64,000 nt of DNA from Marivivens geojensis (lineage in GTDB: Bacteria > Pseudomonadota > Alphaproteobacteria > Rhodobacterales > Rhodobacteraceae). Positions 53,389 through 61,457 of the stretch are shown here, piece after piece (position 1 is the stretch's first letter; the number at the start of each line of letters is the position of its first letter). The notes beneath the pieces are model-generated. The model saw nothing but the letters and a program-made list of their open reading frames with translations, ran no database searches and was not told the origin of the DNA. The translations under genes and the position numbers were made by a program. The stretch covers positions 558,001-622,000 of the forward strand of contig NZ_JALKCU010000002.1 in NCBI RefSeq assembly GCF_023540835.1, given 5' to 3'.

Positions 53389-53417
53389 AGGATAGAAATA
53401 CGGTTCCGCCCCGTCAA
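53389..53417 (-). promoter_or_regulatory. promoter of the aminotransferase-oxidase-GNAT operon
   Basis: On the minus strand TTGACG (53412-53417) and TATCCT (53389-53394) are 17 nt apart. The palindrome TTTGATCAAA ends 5 nt upstream of the -35. The predicted leader is about 70 nt. Confidence 0.65.
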
Positions 53418-53422
53418 GCAAG

Positions 53423-53432
53423 TTTGATCAAA
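53423..53432. promoter_or_regulatory. palindrome TTTGATCAAA, aminotransferase side
   Basis: A perfect 10-nt palindrome next to the -35 of the aminotransferase promoter. It is a probable operator for the nearby GntR-family regulator. Confidence 0.5.
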
Positions 53433-53583
53433 TTCCGCACTCACATCACCCTCTCTGGTCCATAGAATCGTCTTCGGACTCCATCCGAAGTAGAGCCTAA
53501 TCCCTTGACCACGCACCCAAAGCCCATTCGAGCCCCAAGATTCGCACAACTGCTAAGCAACCAGATCAACTGGCCTTTCTTTC

Positions 53584-53593
53584 TTTGATCAAT
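53584..53593. promoter_or_regulatory. near-palindrome TTTGATCAAT, middle site
   Basis: Nine of ten positions match the palindrome at the two flanking sites. It could support looping between them. Confidence 0.4.
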
Positions 53594-53707
53594 AAACGCC
53601 TTTTTTTTGACCAGCGACATTCCACACAGCAAAACATTTACGCAGTCCCGCTTGTTTTTTGCCCTCAGTCGTGGCGGGATGATTTCACCCCCTGCGACAC
53701 AGAAAGG

Positions 53708-53736
53708 TTGCACTGTAGGCTACTTTTGATCAAATT
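53708..53736 (+). promoter_or_regulatory. candidate potF promoter overlapping palindrome
   Basis: TTGCAC (53708-53713) and CAAATT (53731-53736) are 17 nt apart. The second TTTGATCAAA (53725-53734) covers the -10, a position suited to repression. The -10 is a poor match to consensus. Confidence 0.4.
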
Positions 53737-53780
53737 GGGGAAAAAGGTCCGAATGGGCCACCAACTCGGGAGAAAGAATT

Positions 53781-54866
53781 ATGACAAAAACCTGGTTGCC
53801 GATGACGGCTGCAATTGCGCTCGTCGCTGGCTCTGCGATGGCAGAAGAGGTGCGCGTATACAACTGGTCGGACTACATCGACGAAGCGCTCTTGGAAAAG
53901 TTCGAAGCCGAAACTGGCTATGACCTCATCTACGACGTGTTCGACTCGAACGAAGTCCTTGAAACCAAAATGCTGGCTGGTGGTTCGGGCTACGACGTCG
54001 TTGTGCCGACAGGCACCTTCCTTCAGCGTCAGATCGTAGCTGGCGCGTTCCAGCCGCTCGACATGTCGAAACTGCCGAACGCTGGCAACCTGTGGGACGT
54101 GATTAAAGATCGCACCGCGCAGTATGACCCCGGCAACGCCTATTCGATCAACTACATGTGGGGCACAACCGGTATCGGCGTAAACACTGGCAAGGTGGCT
54201 GAGCTTCTGGGCGACGACGCACCGATCAACAGCCTCGACCTGGTGTTCAACCCTGCCAACATGGAAAAGCTGGCTGAGTGTGGCGTTCACTTCCTCGACG
54301 CACCGACCGAGATGGTTCCGGCAGCTTTGGCCTACGCTGGCCTCGACCCAGACGCTAAAGACGCTGACTCGCTCGCCAAAGCCGAAGAAGTGCTGATGGC
54401 GGTTCGTCCGTACATCCAAAAGTTCCACTCTTCGGAATACATCAACGCTCTGGCAAACGGCGAAATCTGCGTGGCCTTCGGCTGGTCGGGCGACATCCTT
54501 CAGGCTCGTGACCGCGCAGCAGAAGCTGAAAATGGCGTAGAAGTCGCTTATAACGCTCCGACTGAGGGCGCACTGATGTGGTTCGACCAAATGGCGATCC
54601 CAGCGGATGCTCCGAACCCAGAAGGCGCGCATGCATTCCTGAACTTCATCATGGATGCGCAGAACATGGCTGATGCGTCGAACTACGTTTACTACGCGAA
54701 CGGCAACAAAGCGTCCCAAGAGCTGCTGATCGAAGACGTGATCGGCGACACAGCGATCTATCCGGACGAAGCAACGCTGGAAAACCTCTACACCGTGACC
54801 CCGTTCGGTCCGGCAGAGCAGCGTCTACTGACCCGTCTGTGGACCCGCGTTAAATCCGGCGTCTAA
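53781..54866 (+). CDS. potF: putrescine ABC transporter substrate-binding protein PotF
   Basis: The 361-residue periplasmic protein has a signal peptide (MTKTWLPMTAAIALVAGSAM) and the PotF/PotD start VRVYNWSDYIDEALL. The acidic ligand-pocket segment MLAGGSGYDVVVPTGTFL, SINYMWGTTGIGVNTG and VAFGWSGDI follow. It captures putrescine for PotGHI. AGAAAG lies upstream of the ATG. A strong hairpin after the stop probably limits transcription into potG. Confidence 0.93.
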   Translation: MTKTWLPMTAAIALVAGSAMAEEVRVYNWSDYIDEALLEKFEAETGYDLIYDVFDSNEVLETKMLAGGSGYDVVVPTGTFLQRQIVAGAFQPLDMSKLPNAGNLWDVIKDRTAQYDPGNAYSINYMWGTTGIGVNTGKVAELLGDDAPINSLDLVFNPANMEKLAECGVHFLDAPTEMVPAALAYAGLDPDAKDADSLAKAEEVLMAVRPYIQKFHSSEYINALANGEICVAFGWSGDILQARDRAAEAENGVEVAYNAPTEGALMWFDQMAIPADAPNPEGAHAFLNFIMDAQNMADASNYVYYANGNKASQELLIEDVIGDTAIYPDEATLENLYTVTPFGPAEQRLLTRLWTRVKSGV

Positions 54867-54880
54867 TCGCGCCTGACCTG

Positions 54881-54911
54881 CCCCGCGCCGTTTTTGTCGG
54901 CGCGGGGATTT
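54881..54911 (+). terminator. partial terminator between potF and potG
   Basis: CCCCGCGCCG, loop TTTTTGT and CGGCGCGGGG form a 10-bp stem followed by ATTTTCATTTT. The T-tract is interrupted, so some read-through is likely. This would give more binding protein than transporter. Confidence 0.7.
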
Positions 54912-54935
54912 TCATTTTATGCCGGAGTTCATTTG

Positions 54936-56087
54936 ATGGCTCAGTCCCCTCGCCCGTCCAGTAGTCCAACCAATGTTTTTGCACCTTGGAATGACCCAAA
55001 CGCCAAACCATTGATCCAGTTTAAAAACGTGACGAAAAGGTTCGGGGATTTCACCGCTGTCGATGATCTGACAATCGACATTTACGAACGCGAATTCTTT
55101 GCTCTTCTGGGCCCGTCTGGTTGCGGCAAAACCACGTTGATGCGGATGCTCGCTGGTTTCGAAAGCCCGACGGAGGGCAGTATTCTGCTGGGCGGTCAGG
55201 ATATCGTTCCTGTGCCCCCGAACAAACGCCCCGTAAACATGATGTTTCAGAGCTACGCGCTCTTCCCGCACCTGACCGTTTGGGACAACATCGCCTTTGG
55301 TCTGCGCCGTGATGGGCTGGGCAAAGATGCCATCAATGATCGCGTCAAAGAGATGCTTCGCCTCACGCGCCTCGACAAGTTCGCGAAACGCAAACCGCAC
55401 CAGATTTCGGGCGGTCAGAGACAGCGTGTGGCCCTTGCCCGCTCTCTGGCGAAAGCACCGAAACTACTGCTGCTCGACGAACCGCTGGGCGCATTGGACA
55501 AAAAACTGCGCAACGAGACGCAGTTCGAACTGATGGACATTCAGGAAAAAACTGGCACGACCTTTGTGATCGTGACCCACGACCAAGAAGAGGCGATGAC
55601 TGTTGCCTCCCGCGTCGCAGTCATGGATCACGGTAAGATGGTTCAGGTCGACACGCCCGCTGGCATTTATGAAGCGCCGAACAGCGTTTACGTCGCGGAC
55701 TTTATCGGTGACGTGAACCTGATCGAAGGCAATGCAAAGGTCGATGGCAACACCGTCTCGATCCATTTTGCAGAGGGCGCCGCACCCATCACTGCGGTCT
55801 GCGAACGTCCCATCGCGGACGGACAACGCGTGTCTTATGCGATCCGCCCCGAAAAGATTTCGGTGAACCGCGAACCCCTCGACGACCGCGCAAACCACGT
55901 CAAAGGCAAGATCGAAGACATCGGCTACCTTGGGAACGTGTCAACCTATCATGTTCGCCTGCCCTCTGGTGAACTGGTCAGCGCCTTGATGACCAACTCT
56001 CGTCGCCTTGCCCGTCGTGATTTCACATGGGAAGACGAAGTGTGGCTTAGCTGGACGGACACCGCTGGTGTCGTCCTAACGGAGTGA
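54936..56087 (+). CDS. potG: putrescine ABC transporter ATP-binding protein PotG
   Basis: The 383-residue ATPase has Walker A LGPSGCGKTTLMRML, signature ISGGQRQRVALARSL, Walker B LLLLDEPLGALDKKL and a C-terminal TOBE domain with GDVNLIEG. It energises import through PotH/PotI. I take the ATG at 54936 after GGAG, not the upstream reading from 54894, which lies on the terminator hairpin. Confidence 0.93.
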   Translation: MAQSPRPSSSPTNVFAPWNDPNAKPLIQFKNVTKRFGDFTAVDDLTIDIYEREFFALLGPSGCGKTTLMRMLAGFESPTEGSILLGGQDIVPVPPNKRPVNMMFQSYALFPHLTVWDNIAFGLRRDGLGKDAINDRVKEMLRLTRLDKFAKRKPHQISGGQRQRVALARSLAKAPKLLLLDEPLGALDKKLRNETQFELMDIQEKTGTTFVIVTHDQEEAMTVASRVAVMDHGKMVQVDTPAGIYEAPNSVYVADFIGDVNLIEGNAKVDGNTVSIHFAEGAAPITAVCERPIADGQRVSYAIRPEKISVNREPLDDRANHVKGKIEDIGYLGNVSTYHVRLPSGELVSALMTNSRRLARRDFTWEDEVWLSWTDTAGVVLTE

Positions 56088-56092
56088 GCGGC

Positions 56093-56989
56093 ATGAACCT
56101 ACGCCGCCTTATCGTCATCGGAATTCCGTTCACGTGGTTGCTTCTGTTCTTCCTCGTGCCCTTCGCGATCGTGATCAAGATATCGCTCTCTGATCCTGCC
56201 ATCGCGATCCCGCCCTATTCGCCAACCCTTGAATTGTCTGGGGGCTGGGCGGGGCTAAAGGCGTTCTTTAGCCAGCTGGATTTCGAGAACTTCACCTTCC
56301 TGACACTCGACCCGCTCTATTACACCGCCTATCTGTCGTCGCTCAAGATCGCCACGATTTCGACCCTCCTGACGCTCGGCGTGGCCTTCCCGATGGCCTA
56401 CGGCATGGCCCGAGCGCCAGAGGAATGGCGCGCCACGCTGATGATGCTCGTGATCCTGCCGTTTTGGACCTCATTCCTGATCCGCGTATATTCGTGGATG
56501 GGGATTTTGGGCAAAGAAGGCTTCTTGAACATGATCCTTCTGTGGCTCGGCATTATCGACGAACCACTAACGATCCTGAACACCAACACGGCGGTTTATA
56601 TCGGTATCGTCTACACTTACCTGCCGTTCATGATCCTGCCGATCTATTCGACGCTGGAAAAATTGGACCTCTCGCTGATCGAAGCGGCTGAGGACCTCGG
56701 CTGCACGCGCACCTCCGCCTTCTGGCTCGTCACGGTGCCGCTCTCGGTGCCGGGTGTGGTTGCAGGCTGTTTCCTCGTCTTTATCCCTGCATTGGGCGAA
56801 TTCGTGATCCCATCCCTCTTGGGCGGATCGGACACGCTGATGATCGGTAAGGTCCTGTGGGAAGAGTTCTTCTCGAACCGCGACTGGCCTGTGGCCTCTG
56901 CGGTGGCCGTGATCCTGCTCGCGATCCTCATCATCCCGATCATCCTGTTCCAGCGGAACCAACAAAAGCAGTTGGAGGGCGACCAATGA
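56093..56989 (+). CDS. potH: putrescine ABC transporter permease PotH
   Basis: The 298-residue permease has six membrane helices and the ABC-2 type EAA loop EAAEDLGCTRTSAFWLVTVP. GGAG overlaps the potG stop and sits 8 nt before the ATG at 56093; GTG at 56084 is an alternative start. It forms the channel with PotI. Confidence 0.92.
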   Translation: MNLRRLIVIGIPFTWLLLFFLVPFAIVIKISLSDPAIAIPPYSPTLELSGGWAGLKAFFSQLDFENFTFLTLDPLYYTAYLSSLKIATISTLLTLGVAFPMAYGMARAPEEWRATLMMLVILPFWTSFLIRVYSWMGILGKEGFLNMILLWLGIIDEPLTILNTNTAVYIGIVYTYLPFMILPIYSTLEKLDLSLIEAAEDLGCTRTSAFWLVTVPLSVPGVVAGCFLVFIPALGEFVIPSLLGGSDTLMIGKVLWEEFFSNRDWPVASAVAVILLAILIIPIILFQRNQQKQLEGDQ

Positions 56990-57795
56990 AAAAGCTGAGC
57001 TGGTTCAACCTGACCACCCTCACCCTTGGGTTTGCCTTCCTCTACATCCCGATGATCGTCCTGATCGTCTATTCCTTCAACGGCGGGCGGCTGGTGACAG
57101 TTTGGGCGGGATTCTCGACCAAATGGTACGGCACACTGTTCCATAACGAGGCCTTCCTCGATGCCGCTTGGGTGACGATCCGCGTGGCCGTCGCCACTGC
57201 AACACTTGCGACGATCCTCGGCACATTGGCGGGATACGTGCTGGTGCGCGGCGGACGGTTCTGGGGCCGCACGCTGTTTTCAGGCATGGCTTATGCGCCG
57301 CTCGTGATGCCTGACGTGATCCTTGGTCTATCGCTATTGCTGTTGTTCAAGGTGATGTTCGGCAGCATGGGCATGACCACGATTATCCTCGCGCATACGA
57401 CCTTTGCGATGTGCTATGTGTCGGTCGTTGTCTCCTCGCGCCTTCTGTCCTTTGACAAATCACTGGAAGAAGCCGCATCCGACCTCGGCGCGACACCCTT
57501 CGATACGTTCATGTCGGTCACGCTGCCGATCATCTTTCCAGCGGTTCTATCAGGCTGGCTTTTGGCCTTTACCCTCTCGCTCGACGATCTGGTGATTGCG
57601 TCCTTTGTAACGGGTCCGGGGGCAACGACCCTCCCGATCAAGATCTACTCGGCCGTGCGATTGGGCGTTTCGCCCGAGATCAACGCGCTCTCGACCATCA
57701 TGATCGGGATCGTAACTGTCGGCGTTCTGACCGCATCGCTGATCAACAAACGCAAAGTTGTTCAGCGCCTCAAGGACGAGAAAACCGCGAATTAA
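56986..57795 (+). CDS. potI: putrescine ABC transporter permease PotI
   Basis: The 269-residue permease begins MKKLSWFNLTTLTLGFAFLY and has six helices with the EAA loop EEAASDLGATPFDTFMSVTLP. The ATG overlaps the potH stop (ATGA). It is the last gene of potFGHI and converges on the DUF2478 gene with a 4-nt overlap. Confidence 0.93.
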   Translation: MKKLSWFNLTTLTLGFAFLYIPMIVLIVYSFNGGRLVTVWAGFSTKWYGTLFHNEAFLDAAWVTIRVAVATATLATILGTLAGYVLVRGGRFWGRTLFSGMAYAPLVMPDVILGLSLLLLFKVMFGSMGMTTIILAHTTFAMCYVSVVVSSRLLSFDKSLEEAASDLGATPFDTFMSVTLPIIFPAVLSGWLLAFTLSLDDLVIASFVTGPGATTLPIKIYSAVRLGVSPEINALSTIMIGIVTVGVLTASLINKRKVVQRLKDEKTAN

Positions 57796-58298
57796 GCGAG
57801 TTCAGCGACCGTGCGGCGAGCCCAATCAAGGATCGCCGCCGGATCGTTGGGCAGTTCCTCGCCCAAGCCTTCGGTAAAGGCGTGGAACGCAGGCAAGGTT
57901 TCATCACGAACGGCCAAGAGTACGGGAATCCCCGCCGCCAATGCCGCACCTATGACTGGACGGAACCCGCGACCTTCGGCCTCTTGCTTGCCGAATTTAT
58001 TTGCCAACAACAGCTCTGCCCCATCCAGCGAAGCCTCAACCAGCCCCACAGCCTCTTCCAATGCGGTCGGGTCCAAACGACACCCCGATGACAAGGCGCC
58101 AAGGTTCTGGCTGATGCGGATCACACGCCCTGACGGGATCATATGCAGGTCCATGTGATAGGGGCTTCCGTCCTGCGGATCATCGTTGATCTGGCAGGCG
58201 CCTGCAACCACGACGCCCTCGGCCCGCAACTGGCGGATCGCCTCTGTCAGGGTTGGGTTTGCGGTGCTGGTTTTGGTCGCGATTACGTAGCCTAGCAT
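57792..58298 (-). CDS. DUF2478 family protein, molybdenum-associated
   Basis: The 168-residue protein resembles DUF2478. It starts MLGYVIATKTSTANPTLTEA, has a GACQINDDP segment and a conserved LLANKFGKQEAEGRGFRPVI motif, and ends in an Asp/Ala-rich helix. The family is often encoded near molybdate or molybdopterin genes, and here mobA lies divergently 62 nt away. The exact role is unknown; nucleotide or metal handling is suggested by context only. Confidence 0.78.
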   Translation of the reverse strand: MLGYVIATKTSTANPTLTEAIRQLRAEGVVVAGACQINDDPQDGSPYHMDLHMIPSGRVIRISQNLGALSSGCRLDPTALEEAVGLVEASLDGAELLLANKFGKQEAEGRGFRPVIGAALAAGIPVLLAVRDETLPAFHAFTEGLGEELPNDPAAILDWARRTVAELA

Positions 58299-58360
58299 TA
58301 TGCCCTCTTGTGCAAGTCACACCACGATGACAGCCTGTTGTGCGAAAGAAAAGGGACACA

Positions 58361-58918
58361 ATGCAGCAAACACCAGTCATGATCCTCGCGGGCGGTCAAG
58401 CCACCCGAATGGGCGGAGGCGATAAGCCCCTGATGCTGTGGCGGGACCGGCCTTTGATCGAATGGCTGCTGGACGATCTGCGCAAACATTCCCCCAAAAT
58501 AGCGATCAACGCGAATGGGGAACCACAGCGGTTCGCGAAATACTGGCTACCTGTTGTGCCCGATGAGCTGCCCGATTGCGGCCCGCTCTCTGGTATCCTG
58601 ACTGCGATGGAATGGGCTGCAGCCTCTGGGTTTTCGCATGTTGGGGTCATTGCCGGGGATACCGTTGGACTGCCCGACGACCTCTTGGAACGATTGGGCG
58701 CAGGACCCTCCTACGCCGCCTCACGGGTCAACAGCGAATGGCGCGCCCATCCAACGGTCGGTGTCTGGCCTGTCGTTCTAGCAACGGGATTGCGCGACTA
58801 CCTTGGATCAGGAGAACGCCGTGTCATGGGCTGGGCAAAATCTGTTGGCGCGACCGAGGTACGGTTTGACGGCGAGGTCTTCCGCAATTTCAACACACCA
58901 GCAGACCTAAAGGGCTAG
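58361..58918 (+). CDS. mobA: molybdenum cofactor guanylyltransferase MobA
   Basis: MobA adds GMP to Mo-molybdopterin to form the bis-MGD cofactor. The 185-residue protein has the nucleotide loop ILAGGQATRMGGGDKPLM and the GPLSGILTAMEWA segment, with VIAGDTVGLP in place of the usual metal-binding DxP region. AAGGGA 6 nt upstream decides the ATG at 58361. It overlaps the convergent TusA-family gene by 4 nt. Confidence 0.9.
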   Translation: MQQTPVMILAGGQATRMGGGDKPLMLWRDRPLIEWLLDDLRKHSPKIAINANGEPQRFAKYWLPVVPDELPDCGPLSGILTAMEWAAASGFSHVGVIAGDTVGLPDDLLERLGAGPSYAASRVNSEWRAHPTVGVWPVVLATGLRDYLGSGERRVMGWAKSVGATEVRFDGEVFRNFNTPADLKG

Positions 58919-59139
58919 CCCCTGCGGATCAGATAGGCCTGCCCGCGGTCGACCTCTTCCATGCCGAGGAATTCATGCCCCGCCTCGCGGCAAAACACGG
59001 GCATGTCGATCTGCGCCATCGCATCGGACGCGAGGATACGGAGCACCTGTCCCACCTCCATCGACGCCAAAACCTTGCGCGCTTTCAACACGGGCAAAGG
59101 GCACAAAAGCCCAATTACATCGACTTCTACGTCAGCCAT
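58915..59139 (-). CDS. TusA-family sulfurtransferase
   Basis: The 74-residue protein has the TusA signature LLCPLPVLKARK with active C13 (CPxP), followed by a two-layer fold with FCREAGHEFLG. It carries sulfur as a persulfide for tRNA thiolation, molybdenum cofactor or sulfur oxidation. It starts at the ATG at 59139, inside the last codons of the DUF475 gene (8-nt overlap), so they are coupled. With mobA beside it, a role in cofactor sulfur supply is conceivable. Confidence 0.87.
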   Translation of the reverse strand: MADVEVDVIGLLCPLPVLKARKVLASMEVGQVLRILASDAMAQIDMPVFCREAGHEFLGMEEVDRGQAYLIRRG

Positions 59140-60178
59140 GGAGTTTGCGATCCCGCAGCGACGCCACAAAGGACGCGCCGATGAGTGCCGCCCCGATCAA
59201 CCCCGTTACGGCTTCGGGCACGTGGAATTCGACGTGCAAGAACATGACGATAGCCAGAACGAGGATCGACCAAAACGCGCCGTTTTCAAGGTAACGATAT
59301 TCGTTCAAGGTGCCCTTTTCGACCAGCATGACCGTCATCGACCGCACATACATCGCGCCGATCCCAAGGCCGATCGCGATGATAAACAGATTCTGCGTCA
59401 AGGCAAAGGCGCCAATCACACCATCAAAGCTGAACGAGGCATCAAGCACCTCGAGGTATAGGAACGCACCCAGACCCGCCTGCCCGATGGCACGACCTGC
59501 TTTTTGTGCGTCGAGATAGTGACCCAACACATCGACCAGCAAGAACGTCAGCAAACCCCAGATCGCCGATTGCAGAAATGCGCGCCCCGTCGCTGGATCA
59601 AAAAGGTTGGACACCAAAGTGATCACGCCAATTACAATCGTGACCACCAATAGCTTTGCCCCAGACATGCGACACATCATCCGTTCAACACCGGGGAGCC
59701 AATGGACGGTCTTTTCGGGGTCAAAGAAATATGACAGCGCGACCATCAATAGGAACGTCCCACCAAAGGCGCTGATCGGAACCCGCGCACCGTCCATGAT
59801 CTGCGCATATCGGTCAGGATGCGCCCAAGCGAGCTCTACCGCCGCCCATGGTCCGATCTTGGCAGCGATACAGACGACCGCCAGCGGAAAAATGATCCGC
59901 ATGCCAAAGACCGCGATGAGGATACCCCATGTCAGGAACCGTCGCTGCCAGACCTCGCTCATCTCACGCAGTTTGTTCGCGTTCACGATCGCGTTGTCGA
60001 ATGAAAGCGAAATTTCCAGAACCGAAAGCACGGCAGTGATGAACAGTACGTTCAACATACCTGCCACGGTGCCAAAGATGCTCCACCCCAAAACCAAGCT
60101 AAGGATAAGACCGCCAGCGGTCACACCGAATGCCAGCGTAAAATAACGCAGCGCGGGTTTCGAACACGGTTCTGCCAA
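59132..60178 (-). CDS. DUF475 (TerC-like) integral membrane protein
   Basis: The 348-residue protein has about eight to nine membrane helices and the repeated acidic motifs of the TerC relatives: LEISLSFDNAIVNANKL near residues 54-70 and LEVLDASFSFDGVIGAFA near 243-260. The Asp/Glu residues within membranes suggest metal-ion transport; relatives export manganese. The only fitting start is TTG at 60178 (MAEPCSKPALRYFTLAFG), since no ATG precedes the first helix. It is separated from ubiK by a terminator. Confidence 0.85.
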   Translation of the reverse strand: MAEPCSKPALRYFTLAFGVTAGGLILSLVLGWSIFGTVAGMLNVLFITAVLSVLEISLSFDNAIVNANKLREMSEVWQRRFLTWGILIAVFGMRIIFPLAVVCIAAKIGPWAAVELAWAHPDRYAQIMDGARVPISAFGGTFLLMVALSYFFDPEKTVHWLPGVERMMCRMSGAKLLVVTIVIGVITLVSNLFDPATGRAFLQSAIWGLLTFLLVDVLGHYLDAQKAGRAIGQAGLGAFLYLEVLDASFSFDGVIGAFALTQNLFIIAIGLGIGAMYVRSMTVMLVEKGTLNEYRYLENGAFWSILVLAIVMFLHVEFHVPEAVTGLIGAALIGASFVASLRDRKLHG

Positions 60179-60191
60179 TTCAGACCACCAT

Positions 60192-60222
60192 AAAAAAGGA
60201 CCGCCGCCCGATATGGGCGGCG
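60192..60222 (-). terminator. ubiK terminator
   Basis: On the minus strand CGCCGCCC, loop ATATC and GGGCGGCG are followed a few bases later by TTTTTT. It lies between ubiK and the DUF475 gene. Confidence 0.82.
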
Positions 60223-60229
60223 ACGGCGA

Positions 60230-60472
60230 TTATTTCTGCGCTTCGAGCGCGTCGAGCCGCGCCTTGAGCGCTTCGTTCTCTTCGCGGGCTTTTTGCGCCA
60301 TCGCACGAACGGCGTCGAACTCTTCACGGGTGACAAAGTCGCGATCCGCAAGCCAGCGATCCAGCATGGATTTCATCGCATTTTGCGCTTCGTCCTTGGC
60401 CCCTTGCGCCACGCCCATAGCGTTGGTCATCAATTGGGAAAAGTCGTCTAGAATTTTATTGCGGGTCTGCAT
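60230..60472 (-). CDS. ubiK: ubiquinone biosynthesis accessory factor UbiK (BMFP)
   Basis: The 80-residue protein has an amphipathic N-terminal helix (MQTRNKILDDFSQLMTNAMG) and a C-terminal coiled coil (EEFDAVRAMAQKAREENEAL), the layout of UbiK/BMFP proteins. It helps aerobic ubiquinone synthesis through the Ubi complex and membrane contact. The ATG at 60472 follows GGAGG. It is divergent from lgt. Confidence 0.86.
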   Translation of the reverse strand: MQTRNKILDDFSQLMTNAMGVAQGAKDEAQNAMKSMLDRWLADRDFVTREEFDAVRAMAQKAREENEALKARLDALEAQK

Positions 60473-60575
60473 TGTCAGCCTCCGTTCAGTGTTAAGCCCT
60501 ATATGGGGGGCGAACCTCAAAGGGGCAAGTCGCAACCTGTTGACTCTGACTATTCGTCCCATCAAACCTGCGGCC

Positions 60576-61457
60576 ATGATCGCTCTTTCTGCTCTCGCCT
60601 TTCCGAATGTGTCACCGGAAATCTTCACCATCTCGCTCTTCGGGATGGAGTTTGCGCTGCGTTGGTATGCACTCGCTTACATCACTGGAATCGCTCTGGG
60701 CTGGTGGATGATCGCAAAGTCGCTCAAACAGCCAGCGTTTTGGCCCGCGAACAGCGCGCCGATGACCGCTAAACAGCTCGAAGATCTGATGACGTGGATC
60801 ATCGCGGGTGTGATTTTGGGCGGGCGGTTTGGCTATGTGCTGTTCTACCGTTTTAGCTACTACGCCCAAAACCCGCTTGAGGTTCTGCAGGTCTGGGAAG
60901 GCGGAATGTCCTTTCACGGTGGGTTCCTTGGTGTGATTGTGGCAACCTACCTCTATTCCCGCCATCAAAAGCTGCCGCTCGGGTCGGTGGCGGATTGTCT
61001 GGCGATGGTTGCGCCTTTGGGCCTCTTGCTCGGGCGATTGGCGAATTTCATCAATGGCGAACTTTGGGGCCGTGTGAGCGATGTGCCATGGGCCGTCGTC
61101 TTCCCATCTGAAGCGGCCCAACAGTGCCTTTTGCCCATCTGCGCCCGCCACCCCTCGCAGCTCTATGAGGCCGCGATGGAGGGGGTGATCCTCGGCCTTA
61201 TCATGCTCTGGCTTGTGCTGCGTGCAGGCGCATTGAAACGCCCGTGGACCTTGGCAGGGACTTTTTTCGCAGGCTACGGCGTGTCACGGTTTATCGTTGA
61301 ATTCTTCCGCCAACCTGACGCGCAGTTCATCAGCGAAGGAAACCCGCTTGGCCTCGCGTTTCATGTGAACGGCTGGGGTCTGACCATGGGACAAACGCTA
61401 TCGCTGCCGATGATCCTGATCGGCCTCGTTCTGATCGCACGGGCGAAACGCGCATGA
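60576..61457 (+). CDS. lgt: prolipoprotein diacylglyceryl transferase
   Basis: Lgt transfers diacylglycerol from phosphatidylglycerol to the lipobox cysteine of lipoproteins in the inner membrane. The 293-residue protein has seven helices, the GGMSFHGGFLGV motif, the signature GRLANFINGELWGR and RHPSQLYEA. I choose the ATG at 60576 on length and family fit. It overlaps the methyltransferase gene by 4 nt (ATGA). Confidence 0.94.
   Translation: MIALSALAFPNVSPEIFTISLFGMEFALRWYALAYITGIALGWWMIAKSLKQPAFWPANSAPMTAKQLEDLMTWIIAGVILGGRFGYVLFYRFSYYAQNPLEVLQVWEGGMSFHGGFLGVIVATYLYSRHQKLPLGSVADCLAMVAPLGLLLGRLANFINGELWGRVSDVPWAVVFPSEAAQQCLLPICARHPSQLYEAAMEGVILGLIMLWLVLRAGALKRPWTLAGTFFAGYGVSRFIVEFFRQPDAQFISEGNPLGLAFHVNGWGLTMGQTLSLPMILIGLVLIARAKRA

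Larger units (their letters stand above)
53314..53780. other. 467-nt divergent regulatory region of the putrescine genes
   Basis: No gene is evident. It holds TTTGATCAAA at 53423-53432 and 53725-53734 and TTTGATCAAT at 53584-53593. There is a good minus-strand promoter at 53389-53417 and a weaker plus-strand promoter at 53708-53736. The middle (53440-53700) has T-runs but no other structure that I can support. Confidence 0.75.
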
